DNA of 41,847 nt, taken from assembly GCA_964552035.1 (NCBI GenBank), contig CAZKFN010000012.1, positions 1 through 41,847 on the forward strand, read 5' to 3'. Each line of letters opens with the position of its first letter. The stretch's first letter is position 1. This document shows positions 16,650-26,717 of the stretch, in pieces. Source of the stretch: CAZKFN01 sp964552035. GTDB taxonomy: Bacteria; Bacteroidota; Bacteroidia; Flavobacteriales_E; Vicingaceae. A program made the translations under genes and the position numbers. The notes beneath the pieces are model-generated. The model was not told the origin of the DNA and searched no databases. It saw nothing but the letters and a program-made list of their open reading frames with translations.

Positions 16650-19180
16650 TTATCTAAAAATGATATTCATTTCAACACGACGGTTAGCTTGTCTTCCTTC
16701 AGGAGTTGAGTTCGTCTGAACCGGCTGAGTATCTCCGAAGAATAATGTATGTAAGCGGGTTTCTTCAATACCCCAACCCATTAAAGCTTCTTTAACGGAC
16801 TCAGCACGTCTTCTTGAAAGCTCTAGGTTACTTTGTGGGTTACCTACATTATCAGTGTGACCTGAAATTTGCAGATCCCATTCAGGACGCTTAGCTAATA
16901 CAGTTGCTAGTTCATTTAAAGAAGGTAGCGATCTTGGTTTAATTGTCGCGCTTGCAGTTTCGAATTCTAAGTTCTCAAAAGCAGTTTTTAAGATTTCCTT
17001 AACTTCTTCTTCAATTTCTGGACAACCGTCATTTTCAATAGTCCCTGGCTCTTCAGGGCATTTATCTAAGTGATCTGGAATACCATCACCGTCTGTATCT
17101 GGACAACCGTCAAACTCGGGTAATCCGGCTACTTCAGGACACTCATCTAAGTGATCTGGAATACCATCGCCGTCTGTATCTGGACAACCNNNNNNNNNNN
17201 NNNNNNNNNNNNNNNNNNNNNNNNNNNNNNNNNNNNNNNNNNNNNNNNNNNNNNNNNNNNNNNNNNNNNNNNNNNNNNNNNNNNNNNNNCAGGACACTCA
17301 TCTAAGTGATCTGGAATACCATCGCCGTCTGTATCTGGACAACCGTCAAACTCTGGTAATCCGGCTACTTCAGGACATTCGTCTAAATGATCTGGAATAC
17401 CGTCTCCATCCGTATCTGGACAACCATTAAATTCTGGCAATCCTGCTACTTCCGGACATTCGTCTAAGTGATCTGGAATACCGTCGCCGTCTGTATCTGG
17501 ACAACCATTAAATTCTGGTAATCCTGCTACTTCTGGACATTCGTCTAAGTGATCTGGAATACCATCTCCGTCCGTATCAGGACAGCCCATAGTTGTCCAT
17601 GGTCCTGGATCATCAATACACTCATCTAACTTATCAGATACACCGTCGTTATCTCTATCTTTTGTCTTATTGTATGGAATTGGTACTCTTAGCATCGCAT
17701 AAATTCCACCACCTCTTTGTTTTTTACCTATAGGTATAATTGTTTTAATATCAGGTGTACCAACAGTTAAAGGTCCTAGACGAAGACCAAGGCCTGTTCT
17801 AAAACCAGAATACTTATTATAAGATAATGGTACTCCAGCCCCAAACCATTTATGGTCATACGCTGGTGTTACTGAGATTTGATTTGGAATGCGAACGTTA
17901 GTAGCCCATGATTTAGGATTTAAGTTAATCATGGCGGTTGCATTCACATAAAAGTCTTTATAAACATTATAGTCAAACTGTAAACTAAGTGCAGTTGGCG
18001 TATTCATAAAGAAAGTCTGAGAAGTATCCTCTTTTTGAACCCAATCAGGGTCATTCTCAATCAAACTATCTACTATTTGTGTAAAATCTCTTAAATCCTG
18101 AGCTCCGTCAAAAGTTTCTTTGATAAGGAAATCAGTAGTATTAAAGGCAAAACTTCTACTTAAATCAGCTTTTTGGAAAGTCATCCCTCCGATGTCAAGA
18201 ATAGAAGCACCCAAACGTAGTTTGTATTTATTTTGATCTCTTCTCCATAAATCTGTTTCTCCGTCCATATCATATTTATAGTCTTTCCAATCCGGTCTCC
18301 ACTCATAAACAATCCCTAGGTCCAGACCTAATCCTAATCTAGAAACGACATCATAAAAGTCTTTTGCATTGAAAGATGCACTAGAAGATCTATTATCTAT
18401 ATGATTGTTAATATTATCTGAGTAACCAAACATTAGCTCACCTTTCATAACAGAAGCGGTATCTTGGTGCCTCATATTAAAATCCAGGTCTTTAGCATAA
18501 GCATAAGTTGCTGCTAGTCCTCTATTTAATTTTAATCTACCTCCAACTTTAAAGAAATGCTCTCCTTCATCTGTAAGTACTTGCGCGTAATTGAATCCAT
18601 ATTCAGCCCAAATCATAGAACTTTGAGAAAATAAAGCTCCATCAATAGTTTGATTCCATAAAGGAGGGTGATTTAAAGACTCCTCTGCTAATTTCAATAA
18701 TTTTGGATGAACGTCATCTAAATTATTAACCATTCTCAGTTTAGCTGAAAATCCAATAGATATTTTAGGATTAATGCTCACCATGAAGTTTAGAATATCA
18801 AATTGAGCATTCGCATATAAACCACTGTGTTTATTACGGCCTTCAATCGCATTTTGGTCATGTACATAATCTTTATATAAATCAATTGTTGGATCTTCCA
18901 TCCAATATGTATTCTTAAGTAAAGAATAGGGCCAATTCCTTTTTGGCAGTACACTAGGATCAAAATATTTGGCATTTTGAGCTGCGTCAATACTAAAACT
19001 AAATAAATTAACATCTAATTTATAACGACTATCAGCAATAGATGCAGGTTGCAAATCTGCTCCCATTATTCCAGAGTAATTACTTGTTATACTCCCTAAA
19101 TAATGTTGAGCTAAGGCTGGGTCAACCTTAAAAAATAATAGTGAAATTAATACTAACCCAAAGAGTTTTAACTTTTTCAT
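16650..19180 (-). CDS. DUF5723 / TSP3-repeat / OmpA-family outer-membrane protein, interrupted by assembly gap
   Basis: One gene is split by the 100-N gap. Its start at 19180 opens a signal peptide (ending PALAQ), then a DUF5723-type barrel of about 500 residues. Next come TSP3-type calcium-binding repeats of 27 residues (DTDGDGIPDHLDECP core, Cys pair), one divergent and four regular before the gap and two after. The C-terminal OmpA domain has NLEFETASATIKPRS, ISGHTDNVGN and NRRVEMNIIFR, which binds peptidoglycan and ties the outer membrane to the wall. The two sides are in different frames only because the placeholder has 100 N. A missing length of 26 + 81n nt would restore both the frame and the repeat register. 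Expect a high-abundance envelope protein. Confidence 0.93.
17190..17289. other. Assembly gap, 100 N, inside TSP3 repeats
   Basis: It is exactly 100 N, flanked by nearly identical 81-nt repeat units, so this is a placeholder for a collapsed repeat. The true length is unknown. Confidence 0.97.
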
Positions 19181-19245
19181 ATGCTTAGATTTTTTATAAC
19201 AATAACTTGTTGATTTATCGCTGTTTTACAATTTTAAACAGAATG

Positions 19246-19253
19246 CAAATATA
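19246..19253 (-). promoter_or_regulatory. Candidate -7 box for the OmpA-family gene
   Basis: The minus strand reads TATATTTG, matching TAnnTTTG, 65 nt upstream of the ATG at 19180. That would give a leader of about 60 nt. Confidence 0.4.
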
Positions 19254-19421
19254 ACAAAAGTATCTATCTCGCTATAAATTAAAAGGCAATAATAGGATTA
19301 TTACAACAAATTTACCTCATTTTTTTTAAACTTTTTTTTAATTTAAAATCCCATTATTTTGAATATTCATTTTTTGGAATTTCACAATTCGCCTTCTTTA
19401 TTTAAGACATTATATTATCTT

Positions 19422-20390
19422 TCAAGGCTCATGAGGCCTTACTTTTAATTTCTCTTCGGGTAAAACTTCCTTATTATCCTTCTTTCTTTCATCCCGATCA
19501 ACTTTTATATAGATTCCATCTAAATTAGGTTGTCCTGCATTTACCCAAGCTGTGTACCATATACTTCCAATCATAAAAACTGCTCTTTGCATTCTTTTCT
19601 CTACCATATCCCCCATCCTCTTGTGATAAGCCATTGCATATGCCCGGCTATATTGTTTGACAGTAGATTGCCCTCTAGTTTCAAATGTATATTTCTGATC
19701 AATTGGAAATGTTCTACTCAATTCCATTTCTATCCACAGTACCGAATCCACATGGGAAAAACTTTCTTCAACTAGTTGCCAAGCTGCATTTAAAGGGCTT
19801 TTAATGTATTCTGCCCTACCCACCATAAAATCAAAGTCATTAGCAACTAATTCCGGTATTCTAGATTCCCATAGCGCATGAATACCTTTTTGCCCAGTTA
19901 ATTGTCCGTTATAGTTTTTAGTGGTATGAAGTGGAACAGATGCATCGGCTATATAATGTCCTAAGTCTGTGGATAATCGAATGATTTTATCAGCATCTTT
20001 TTCCATAAAAGCATCTGTTAACCAATAAGTCATGAAAGCTATTTGCCAAGGAACAATCCCATATTCCTTTAAGGTATCTTCCGAATATTTTTCAACGGCA
20101 TCATTCCATTTTTTTGGCATTAAGTCAAAAGGATTTTCACCATTTTCTGCATAATGATCAATATCAATGTAATGTTTAACAGCCTCCCCTTCAACAGCAT
20201 ATCTTCTTTTGTCTGGATCTACTGCATGTTCAGTAAGGTATTCAATGTTCTTCTTATAAAAACCTATCATTTCTGGTGGAAGTGTAAACACAGCCATTCT
20301 ATTAATTTTCCTATGTGCATAAAACCCCCATGATGAAAAAAGGAAAGCAATACCCAATAATAAAAACGTATATTTCAACTTCTTAAACAC
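19422..20390 (-). CDS. Zinc-dependent phospholipase C / S1-P1 nuclease-like protein
   Basis: This 322-residue exported protein starts with GTG at 20388-20390 and a hydrophobic signal (residues 8-20), followed by WGFYAHRKINR. Metal-binding landmarks of the zinc-dependent phospholipase C / P1 nuclease fold are the N-terminal Trp-His, His in KHYIDIDHY, the block DLGHYIADASVPLHTTKNYNG, and GIHALWESRIPEL. These provide the Trp, His and Asp ligands of a trinuclear zinc site. The substrate (phospholipid or nucleic acid) cannot be told from the sequence. It stands alone, and a near-consensus promoter box lies 4 nt before the GTG. Confidence 0.8.
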   Translation of the reverse strand: MFKKLKYTFLLLGIAFLFSSWGFYAHRKINRMAVFTLPPEMIGFYKKNIEYLTEHAVDPDKRRYAVEGEAVKHYIDIDHYAENGENPFDLMPKKWNDAVEKYSEDTLKEYGIVPWQIAFMTYWLTDAFMEKDADKIIRLSTDLGHYIADASVPLHTTKNYNGQLTGQKGIHALWESRIPELVANDFDFMVGRAEYIKSPLNAAWQLVEESFSHVDSVLWIEMELSRTFPIDQKYTFETRGQSTVKQYSRAYAMAYHKRMGDMVEKRMQRAVFMIGSIWYTAWVNAGQPNLDGIYIKVDRDERKKDNKEVLPEEKLKVRPHEP

Positions 20391-20394
20391 CGAC

Positions 20395-20402
20395 TAAAGA
20401 TA
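20395..20402 (-). promoter_or_regulatory. Candidate -7 box of the phospholipase-like gene
   Basis: The minus strand reads TATCTTTA (7 of 8 match to TAnnTTTG), followed by GTCG and the GTG start. The spacing is the same as at bamD and guaA. Confidence 0.3.
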
Positions 20403-20481
20403 AGTGTTTTATATAAAATTAACTTTCTTGATGTAAGCTATCTTTTTAAATACTTTTCTTTTCGACCTTTTAAACATTAAA

Positions 20482-20510
20482 AAAGGGAGTGAAAAAATCC
20501 CACTCCCTTT
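20482..20510 (-). terminator. Rho-independent terminator of the T9SS-secreted protein gene
   Basis: AAAGGGAGTG (20482-20491) pairs with CACTCCCTTT (20501-20510). It lies about 30 bp after the stop, with A/T runs on both sides. Confidence 0.85.
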
Positions 20511-20540
20511 AAAAATATTGATACGATTCAACATTTATAA

Positions 20541-23500
20541 TTACTGAATAATCAACTTCTTGTTAATCAAGTTATCCCCATCGATTATAGTTAATATATA
20601 TATCCCTTTAGCATTATTTTTTATATTAAAATGTTTGATAAAAGGAGAATCGCTTTCTGAAATAATTTCTGAAAGAATAAGTTGCCCACTTATATTTCTA
20701 AGTGAAACAAGTGCATTTTTATGTTTTAATCCAGAGCTTTTCAAGGTAAAGGCTTCTTTTGTTGGATTAGGATAAAGAATCAACTGCTTGACATCTTTTG
20801 TATTCTCATTAACTCCAACAATAGTGTAAGGTCGAATTGAAATATCATCGATTGCGATTTCACCTTTAGGATAGTGATTAAATCCACGGAATTTAATTTT
20901 CACAAACTCATCTTCAAAGCCTATTAATGGCACAGTTCTACTTTGCCAAGGATCAGATGCAGCAGTTTGTTGTTGACCAATTATAGTGTCAATGAGGTAT
21001 TCCATTCCATTCACCTCAATATAAACTTTCATTTGATCAATATTTGAACCGTAAAAGTGATACCAATATTCCAGTTCTAAAGAATCCTCTTGAGGATCAA
21101 TATAAATATAAGGGCTTATCAAATCTGTTGAATCACCTGCTGCCCCTTCCATTGTGAGATAAGAGTATATTCCCTGAGCACCTGAAGTAGTATGGTCAAC
21201 TTCTGGCCCTGTATTTGCAGAATTGGTAGGACCACTTTGCGTCATCCACTGTGGATCATTTGCTAATGCATAACGATGTTGTTTCCAACCATTAGGCCAA
21301 ACCTCAGTAGCAGACAATAAGGTACTAAAAGATTCAAAATCCTCTACAAATGGAATTTCAAAAGGAGTGGTATAAATAAATGGTCCAAACCAAGCGCTAC
21401 TGTCTCCATTTCCACAAATTGAACGAACATAAAACCTATAGGTATCACCTGCAGACAAATTGTTAATGGTTGCAGGCTTTGAGTTCACTATCCTTCTATT
21501 AGTAGGTATTAGGTGACTTGTCCAAGAAGAATCATAAGCTATTTCCCATGATGTAGAGTTTCCTTTTTCTACCCAATCCAAGTCAACAGAGCTAAGTTCT
21601 TTGTTCACATCTTCTAAACTATCTGGAGTTAAGCAAGAAATACAACCTTTTACTTCCAACAAATCCAGTGCAAACTCACCATAAATAAAGCTTGCAGTTC
21701 TTACTGAAAACTCTAGGTAAACATTTTGTCCCACATAATCATCTAATCTCAATCCAACTTGATAGAAAGGTTCAGCAGAAGATTCTTGAAGTTCTCCTTT
21801 ATTACCATCAAAGCTCATTAAGTTGGTATATGGTCCAGCTAAATTATTAGAGATTCCAACGGAGAATTCACCAAGGTCGCTACCAAAAGCATGCAGCCAA
21901 AATGAAAGTTCGGCAGAATCTTGAACGGTAGTCAAATCAATTCTCGGAGAATATAAATTAATCATTTGATTGTTGTGGTTAATTACTCTTGTAAATAGGT
22001 ATGTGCTACCACTTTGTGCAGCAGAAGGTCCTGTTCTACTACCAAAGGAAGAACCGCCAGATCCAACATTCCACATTCCTGTAGAAATCCCAGAACTCGT
22101 ATTGATATCACCCGTCCACCCATTTGCAGCAGGAGTTTCAAACTCTTCAGAAAAGATAGTTGTTAAATTTCCAGAATTACAGTTAACTCCCATTGGTGGT
22201 GTTGGATTTGTCATAAAGTCAAATGGCCCAATCCAAAGCGAGCTATCTCCTCTTCCACAAATCGTTCTGATATAATAAGAGTAGCATTCAGCTGGTGCTA
22301 GACTATCCATAAACAAAGTATCTGATGTAGAATAATATACCGTAGCAGTATCTGCTGATGCACCACAAGGAATAACCTTAAATTCTATATCGCTAACATC
22401 TGTGCGAACCATAATGCTGTTATAGTTTTTCACTTGCTCTCTCACCATAGGGGAAGGGCATGTAACTGGATAAAACTCATCTGCTCCAATGTCAACTATC
22501 CCGTAAGGTGAATATTGATCCGGCCTAGTTTCTAAATCAATATCCAACCAAACTCCGACTGTAGTATCTCCCACATCATTTGCCAAGCTATCTTGAACAT
22601 GAAGATCATAAGGAGAGACAAACCCTGGATCACCTTCTAATGATTTTGAATTCCAACCTGTCACTGCTGTTTGAAAATTAGATAAGCTAGCGTAAGTATT
22701 CCCACCAAAGGATAACAAGTTAGATCCTCCCGTATAAAAAATATTATAATTAAAATCTTTAATAACCGTATCTCTATACAAGTAGAAGCTTAAATTATTA
22801 TCGGAGTAAAAAATATTATTTCTAATGTCGTATTTTCCTGTTGGATTTAATACATACAAAGGAAACCCTACAGCAGTGCCTGTGCTGTACATGCTATTAT
22901 GATACATCTCTAAAGAATCAACATCGTCTAAATAAACTGCATTAGCTGTTGTTGAAAAAGCCATGTTATTTATCAACTGCTTGTTTTTGCTGCTGCTAAA
23001 CGTATAGTTTCGATTAGACCAGCTTAAAGCATCTTCTACTGCTTTAATATCATTTCCAATTATTTTGGCATTTGTAGCAAACAGGCTGATAGCATTAGAA
23101 TTGCCAAAGTTTCTATTTAACATATTTATTTTATTCCCTTCAATATGTATATCATTCGAGAAGAAAGCTTTGATGCCATAAAAATGAGAGGAATCAATTT
23201 CATTATACATTAGTCGGTTACCAGTAACTAAAGCTGTATCAACACCATACATATAAATGCCGTGATATCCTCCAATAATTTTAGAATGTTCAACCGTATT
23301 ATAATGTGTTTTTGCATCATCTGCTCTAGAAGCAGGATCAGCGGAAAATAAAACCCCATCAAGATTGGAGTTCGTACTTTGAGGGTCTACCCACGCTATA
23401 CAAGATGAAACCACATTAGAATCAGCATTATGAAATAAAATAGCACTACCTGTTGTTCTGGTATTTATAAAAGATAAATTCTTAACTGTAATGTGTTTGA

Positions 23501-24740
23501 CATTATTAAGTCTCAGAGTGGAAAAACTACCACTTTGAGTAAATATAGTAGCAGAAGAATCTCCTCCGTCAATGGTTAAGGTATTGATTGCACTTAAACC
23601 TTTAATATCTGACAAATCAAGTGCTTCACTGTAGGTTCCACTAGATATATATATTAAAGTTGGTCCACATATTCCAAAAGAATTTAAAGCATCAAGCATG
23701 CTTGAAACTGAAGTGAAATTTGAAGGCCCAGCTGGCAAATTAGAACTAACTGAATACATTCCTGAAAGTGCAGGCCCCATATCTATATTAAGTGTATCAT
23801 CGGAGTTGATAGTATCATTCACTCCATTAGGCATATCGGTATAGATGGTAACATTCACAGAAGTCTGAAAATTATAATTTCCAAGAAGAACTTGTGCAGA
23901 TGAAGGATTATTTCCTCCTAAAGTATCCAGTAATCCTGTATATTTTACTGAACCCTGTGGTATTCCGTCAATTTCCCAATACACATCTACAGAATCAATT
24001 TGATTGGTTCCATTATTGACAATTGTTGCATAAACATCATGGCTTCCAATGCAAAATACTTTAGGTGAAGCCAATTCAGATACACCGGCATTATTTTCAA
24101 ATTCGGGTTTCAAATCAAATCCAAAATGATACAAATTTCTTATTAACACTTGAGCAGTTGCATCTCCATACCTCGCATAGCTATTGGTCCAATTTAAATA
24201 ACCTGGATGGGAAGGTTTCCCCCCAGTTAATAATAAGAAACCTCCAGTTTTAGTAGCTTTCTTTTTAAGGTCAATAACCAAGGCTTTGTCTGGGTTATAT
24301 CTAAAAGGAGTATCCAGTTCAAATTCTAGCCACTGTCCAGGTACTGTTGGCCCTAAGGTTAAAAGAGAGTCATATTTTACGCGAACAGTATTGGTATCCC
24401 AGTCTAACCAAGTATACAATACAGGGTTGTCTTGTCCTAAAGATATTTCTACTTCTTCAAAGGTGGAAACAGTTCCAGCATTCTGAGCTCTTAAATAAAG
24501 CTTAGTGATGAGCATATTTTTATTTACATGTCCGAATTCTCCAGGTGGATACAACAATTGCATTCGATATCCTAAGGCTGTATCTACGGTTGAAAAAGGA
24601 ATAGCAGTCCTATCTGAGCCTTTGGTATAGGAATAATCAGGAGTTTGTGCTTTAACTTCTATAGGATTGAAAAAAAAGCTAAATATGGCTATAAAAATGC
24701 CCCCTTGGAGGTATTTAAATATTTTATTTTTAGTTTTCAT
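20541..24740 (-). CDS. Large T9SS-secreted surface protein (beta-helix, fibronectin III, MAM-like domains)
   Basis: The gene encodes 1399 residues from the ATG at 24738-24740. An in-frame ATG 30 nt upstream exists, but the later start gives the clean signal peptide MKTKNKIFKYLQGG...NPIEVKAQ. After an N-terminal beta-sandwich region, a right-handed parallel beta-helix fills the middle (about 370-760), with repeated Asn/Ile rungs such as NTLTIDGGDSS and IEGNKINMLNRN. Then come fibronectin III-like units (for example LDWVEKGNSTSWEIAYD), two MAM/jelly-roll-like modules (about 880-1060 and 1160-1310), and a T9SS type A sorting domain with LYPNPTKEAFTL and the ending KKLIIQ. The protein is probably exported and anchored at the surface. 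Its ligand or substrate is unknown; adhesion or polysaccharide binding is plausible. Confidence 0.92.
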   Translation of the reverse strand: MKTKNKIFKYLQGGIFIAIFSFFFNPIEVKAQTPDYSYTKGSDRTAIPFSTVDTALGYRMQLLYPPGEFGHVNKNMLITKLYLRAQNAGTVSTFEEVEISLGQDNPVLYTWLDWDTNTVRVKYDSLLTLGPTVPGQWLEFELDTPFRYNPDKALVIDLKKKATKTGGFLLLTGGKPSHPGYLNWTNSYARYGDATAQVLIRNLYHFGFDLKPEFENNAGVSELASPKVFCIGSHDVYATIVNNGTNQIDSVDVYWEIDGIPQGSVKYTGLLDTLGGNNPSSAQVLLGNYNFQTSVNVTIYTDMPNGVNDTINSDDTLNIDMGPALSGMYSVSSNLPAGPSNFTSVSSMLDALNSFGICGPTLIYISSGTYSEALDLSDIKGLSAINTLTIDGGDSSATIFTQSGSFSTLRLNNVKHITVKNLSFINTRTTGSAILFHNADSNVVSSCIAWVDPQSTNSNLDGVLFSADPASRADDAKTHYNTVEHSKIIGGYHGIYMYGVDTALVTGNRLMYNEIDSSHFYGIKAFFSNDIHIEGNKINMLNRNFGNSNAISLFATNAKIIGNDIKAVEDALSWSNRNYTFSSSKNKQLINNMAFSTTANAVYLDDVDSLEMYHNSMYSTGTAVGFPLYVLNPTGKYDIRNNIFYSDNNLSFYLYRDTVIKDFNYNIFYTGGSNLLSFGGNTYASLSNFQTAVTGWNSKSLEGDPGFVSPYDLHVQDSLANDVGDTTVGVWLDIDLETRPDQYSPYGIVDIGADEFYPVTCPSPMVREQVKNYNSIMVRTDVSDIEFKVIPCGASADTATVYYSTSDTLFMDSLAPAECYSYYIRTICGRGDSSLWIGPFDFMTNPTPPMGVNCNSGNLTTIFSEEFETPAANGWTGDINTSSGISTGMWNVGSGGSSFGSRTGPSAAQSGSTYLFTRVINHNNQMINLYSPRIDLTTVQDSAELSFWLHAFGSDLGEFSVGISNNLAGPYTNLMSFDGNKGELQESSAEPFYQVGLRLDDYVGQNVYLEFSVRTASFIYGEFALDLLEVKGCISCLTPDSLEDVNKELSSVDLDWVEKGNSTSWEIAYDSSWTSHLIPTNRRIVNSKPATINNLSAGDTYRFYVRSICGNGDSSAWFGPFIYTTPFEIPFVEDFESFSTLLSATEVWPNGWKQHRYALANDPQWMTQSGPTNSANTGPEVDHTTSGAQGIYSYLTMEGAAGDSTDLISPYIYIDPQEDSLELEYWYHFYGSNIDQMKVYIEVNGMEYLIDTIIGQQQTAASDPWQSRTVPLIGFEDEFVKIKFRGFNHYPKGEIAIDDISIRPYTIVGVNENTKDVKQLILYPNPTKEAFTLKSSGLKHKNALVSLRNISGQLILSEIISESDSPFIKHFNIKNNAKGIYILTIIDGDNLINKKLIIQ

Positions 24741-24888
24741 AAAACAACTTTCAATTAAATTAATATTCATTCAATATTACACTGATTTTTAATTCAAACC
24801 ACAGATTTGTTAATAAAACATCCATGATGTTAATATAATATTCACCCTTATTGGATAATTATGCAAGCATTGATTGCTGTTAAAAAAC

Positions 24889-25623
24889 TTATAAAATCAA
24901 AGTGTTACCTTCATACTTAGGGATTACATCTGTGATATTTTCTTGTAAACAGTACGAAATATCCTTTTTTAAATTTAATTGTACTAAACGATTTTGGTGA
25001 GATGTATTTTGAAGAAAAGAAAGCATGTCATCTTTTGCCAATTCATATAAATGATTTGCAGCCATAGAGGAATCAGCTATTCCTTGAAAAGTTGGGTGCT
25101 GCTTTAAACGATTAACAACTGCACCTGCAAAAAGCGAATCTTCCATATTAAATCGATCTCTCCAACCGGCACATAATAAAACTACATGCTTTTCCATTTC
25201 GATGAGATATTTACAAATAGCATCCACATTTAAAAATGAACCAATGACCACATAGTCGGCAGCACTGGCTCTTTTTATAGCTTTTGTTCCATTGGTAGTA
25301 GTTAAAACTATAGATTTCCCCTTTAATTTGGGATCCATAAAACTAAAGGGTGAGTTGCCCATATCAAAGCCTTTCACAATCTCTCCTTGGCGTTCTGCTG
25401 CTACAATATATCCTTTATCCTGATATTCTCTAGCTTCATCTACAGAAGAAACAGGAATAATTTCTTTGATTCCATGCTGAAAAGCTGTGCAAATTGTTGA
25501 CGTTGCCCTAAAAATATCAATAACAACAACGATACAATCTTTTTGACTATAATAAACTGGAAAAAGAGCAGGGGTATAACATACCTCTACTCTTCTTTGG
25601 TTATCTGTTATTTTTGTTTCCAA
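24889..25623 (-). CDS. 2-phosphosulfolactate phosphatase family protein (ComB)
   Basis: The 244-residue protein fits the ComB family: VVVIDIFRATSTICTAFQHG near residues 32-51, then AAERQGEIVKGFDMGNSPF, VLTTTNGTKAI and LCAGWRDRFNMEDSLFAGA. These supply the Asp, Arg, Glu and Asn residues of the Mg-dependent active site. In methanogens the enzyme removes phosphate from 2-phosphosulfolactate during coenzyme M synthesis. In Bacteroidota the role is unclear, with sulfonated-lipid metabolism a possibility. It begins 2 bp after gcvT on the same strand, so the two genes are surely in one operon. Confidence 0.87.
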   Translation of the reverse strand: METKITDNQRRVEVCYTPALFPVYYSQKDCIVVVIDIFRATSTICTAFQHGIKEIIPVSSVDEAREYQDKGYIVAAERQGEIVKGFDMGNSPFSFMDPKLKGKSIVLTTTNGTKAIKRASAADYVVIGSFLNVDAICKYLIEMEKHVVLLCAGWRDRFNMEDSLFAGAVVNRLKQHPTFQGIADSSMAANHLYELAKDDMLSFLQNTSHQNRLVQLNLKKDISYCLQENITDVIPKYEGNTLIL

Positions 25624-25625
25624 AC

Positions 25626-26702
25626 TTATACAAATGGTGGTTTTACAATTTCGGCTTTTAATGCTTTTTTCCTAACTTGAATAAAAATCTCATTCCCAAT
25701 AACTGCTTGATCTTTCTGCACATAACCCATTCCTATTCCCACTTTAAGAACTGGGGAGTTGGTCCCTGAAGTAACTACTCCAAGCTCTTCTCCATTTTCA
25801 GTAACTATAGGATATCCTTGTCTAGGAATTCCTCTATCTACTAATTTAAATGCCACTAGTTTCCTTTGAACTCCTTCCTCCTTTTGCTTTTTAAAAACAT
25901 CCGAATCTATAAAGTCTTTTGTAAACTTAGTAATCCAACCCAAACCTGCTTCTATAGGTGAAGTAGTATCATCTATATCATTTCCATAGAGACAAAAACC
26001 TTTCTCTAATCTCAACGTATCTCTTGCACCCAATCCTGCAGGCTGAATTTTATATTTTTCACCAGCTTTTATAATTTTATTCCAAATACTTTCAGCATGT
26101 TGCTTGTCAAAGTATATTTCAAATCCTTTTTCACCGGTATACCCTGTGGCGGATATCAATACGTTCTCTACATCGGCAAAGGTATCTTCAACAAAAGTGT
26201 AATATTTTAAAGCTGATAAATCTACCTTTGTCAATTCCTGCATTAACTCCACACTTTTGGGACCTTGAATTGCAAGTATTGCAGTATCGTCTGAAGTATT
26301 TGAGATTTGAGCATCAAAGGTGTTGTTCTTTTGAATCCAATCCAAATCTTTTTGAATGTTGGCTGCATTGACAACTAAGAAATATTCATTTTCTTTCTTT
26401 TTATAAACTAAAAAATCGTCTATTATCCCGCCTTTACCGTTTGGCATACATGTATATTGAATCTTTCCAATCTCCAATTTAGAAGCATCGTTGGTCGTCA
26501 CTTTCTGAATAAGTTCTAAAGCTTGATTTCCACTAACAACAAATCCCCCCATATGTGAAACGTCAAATATTCCAACTGCATTTCTAACTGCCATGTGCTC
26601 ACTTACAAGACCTTCGTATTGAATGGGCATATAAAATCCTGCATAATCAACCATTTTAGCTCCTAGAGCTTCATGAACTTTTAATAAAGGTGTACTTTTC
26701 AT
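25626..26702 (-). CDS. gcvT: Glycine cleavage system T protein (aminomethyltransferase)
   Basis: GcvT transfers the methylene unit from aminomethylated H protein to tetrahydrofolate. The 358-residue protein shows VDYAGFYMPIQYEG near the start, FDVSHMGG (about 47-54), QKVTTNDASKL, the folate-site region GFEIYFDKQHAE, GLGARDTLRLEKGFCLYGND and ISDIPRQGYP-like GIPRQGYPI. The length is normal. No gcvH or gcvP is nearby and there is no glycine riboswitch, as the gene sits inside a minus-strand run of two glycosyltransferases upstream (15 bp) and comB downstream (2 bp). Confidence 0.96.
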   Translation of the reverse strand: MKSTPLLKVHEALGAKMVDYAGFYMPIQYEGLVSEHMAVRNAVGIFDVSHMGGFVVSGNQALELIQKVTTNDASKLEIGKIQYTCMPNGKGGIIDDFLVYKKKENEYFLVVNAANIQKDLDWIQKNNTFDAQISNTSDDTAILAIQGPKSVELMQELTKVDLSALKYYTFVEDTFADVENVLISATGYTGEKGFEIYFDKQHAESIWNKIIKAGEKYKIQPAGLGARDTLRLEKGFCLYGNDIDDTTSPIEAGLGWITKFTKDFIDSDVFKKQKEEGVQRKLVAFKLVDRGIPRQGYPIVTENGEELGVVTSGTNSPVLKVGIGMGYVQKDQAVIGNEIFIQVRKKALKAEIVKPPFV

Positions 26703-26717
26703 TTTATATCTTCTTAT

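Noticed and set aside
16650..17297. A separate short OmpA-domain gene next to the large porin-like gene.
   Set aside because: It is the C-terminal part of the same gene. The frame change comes only from the 100-N placeholder, and its apparent N-terminus is read through N.
25626..26702. A glycine riboswitch ahead of gcvT.
   Set aside because: Only 15 bp separate gcvT from the upstream glycosyltransferase, which leaves no room for the structure.
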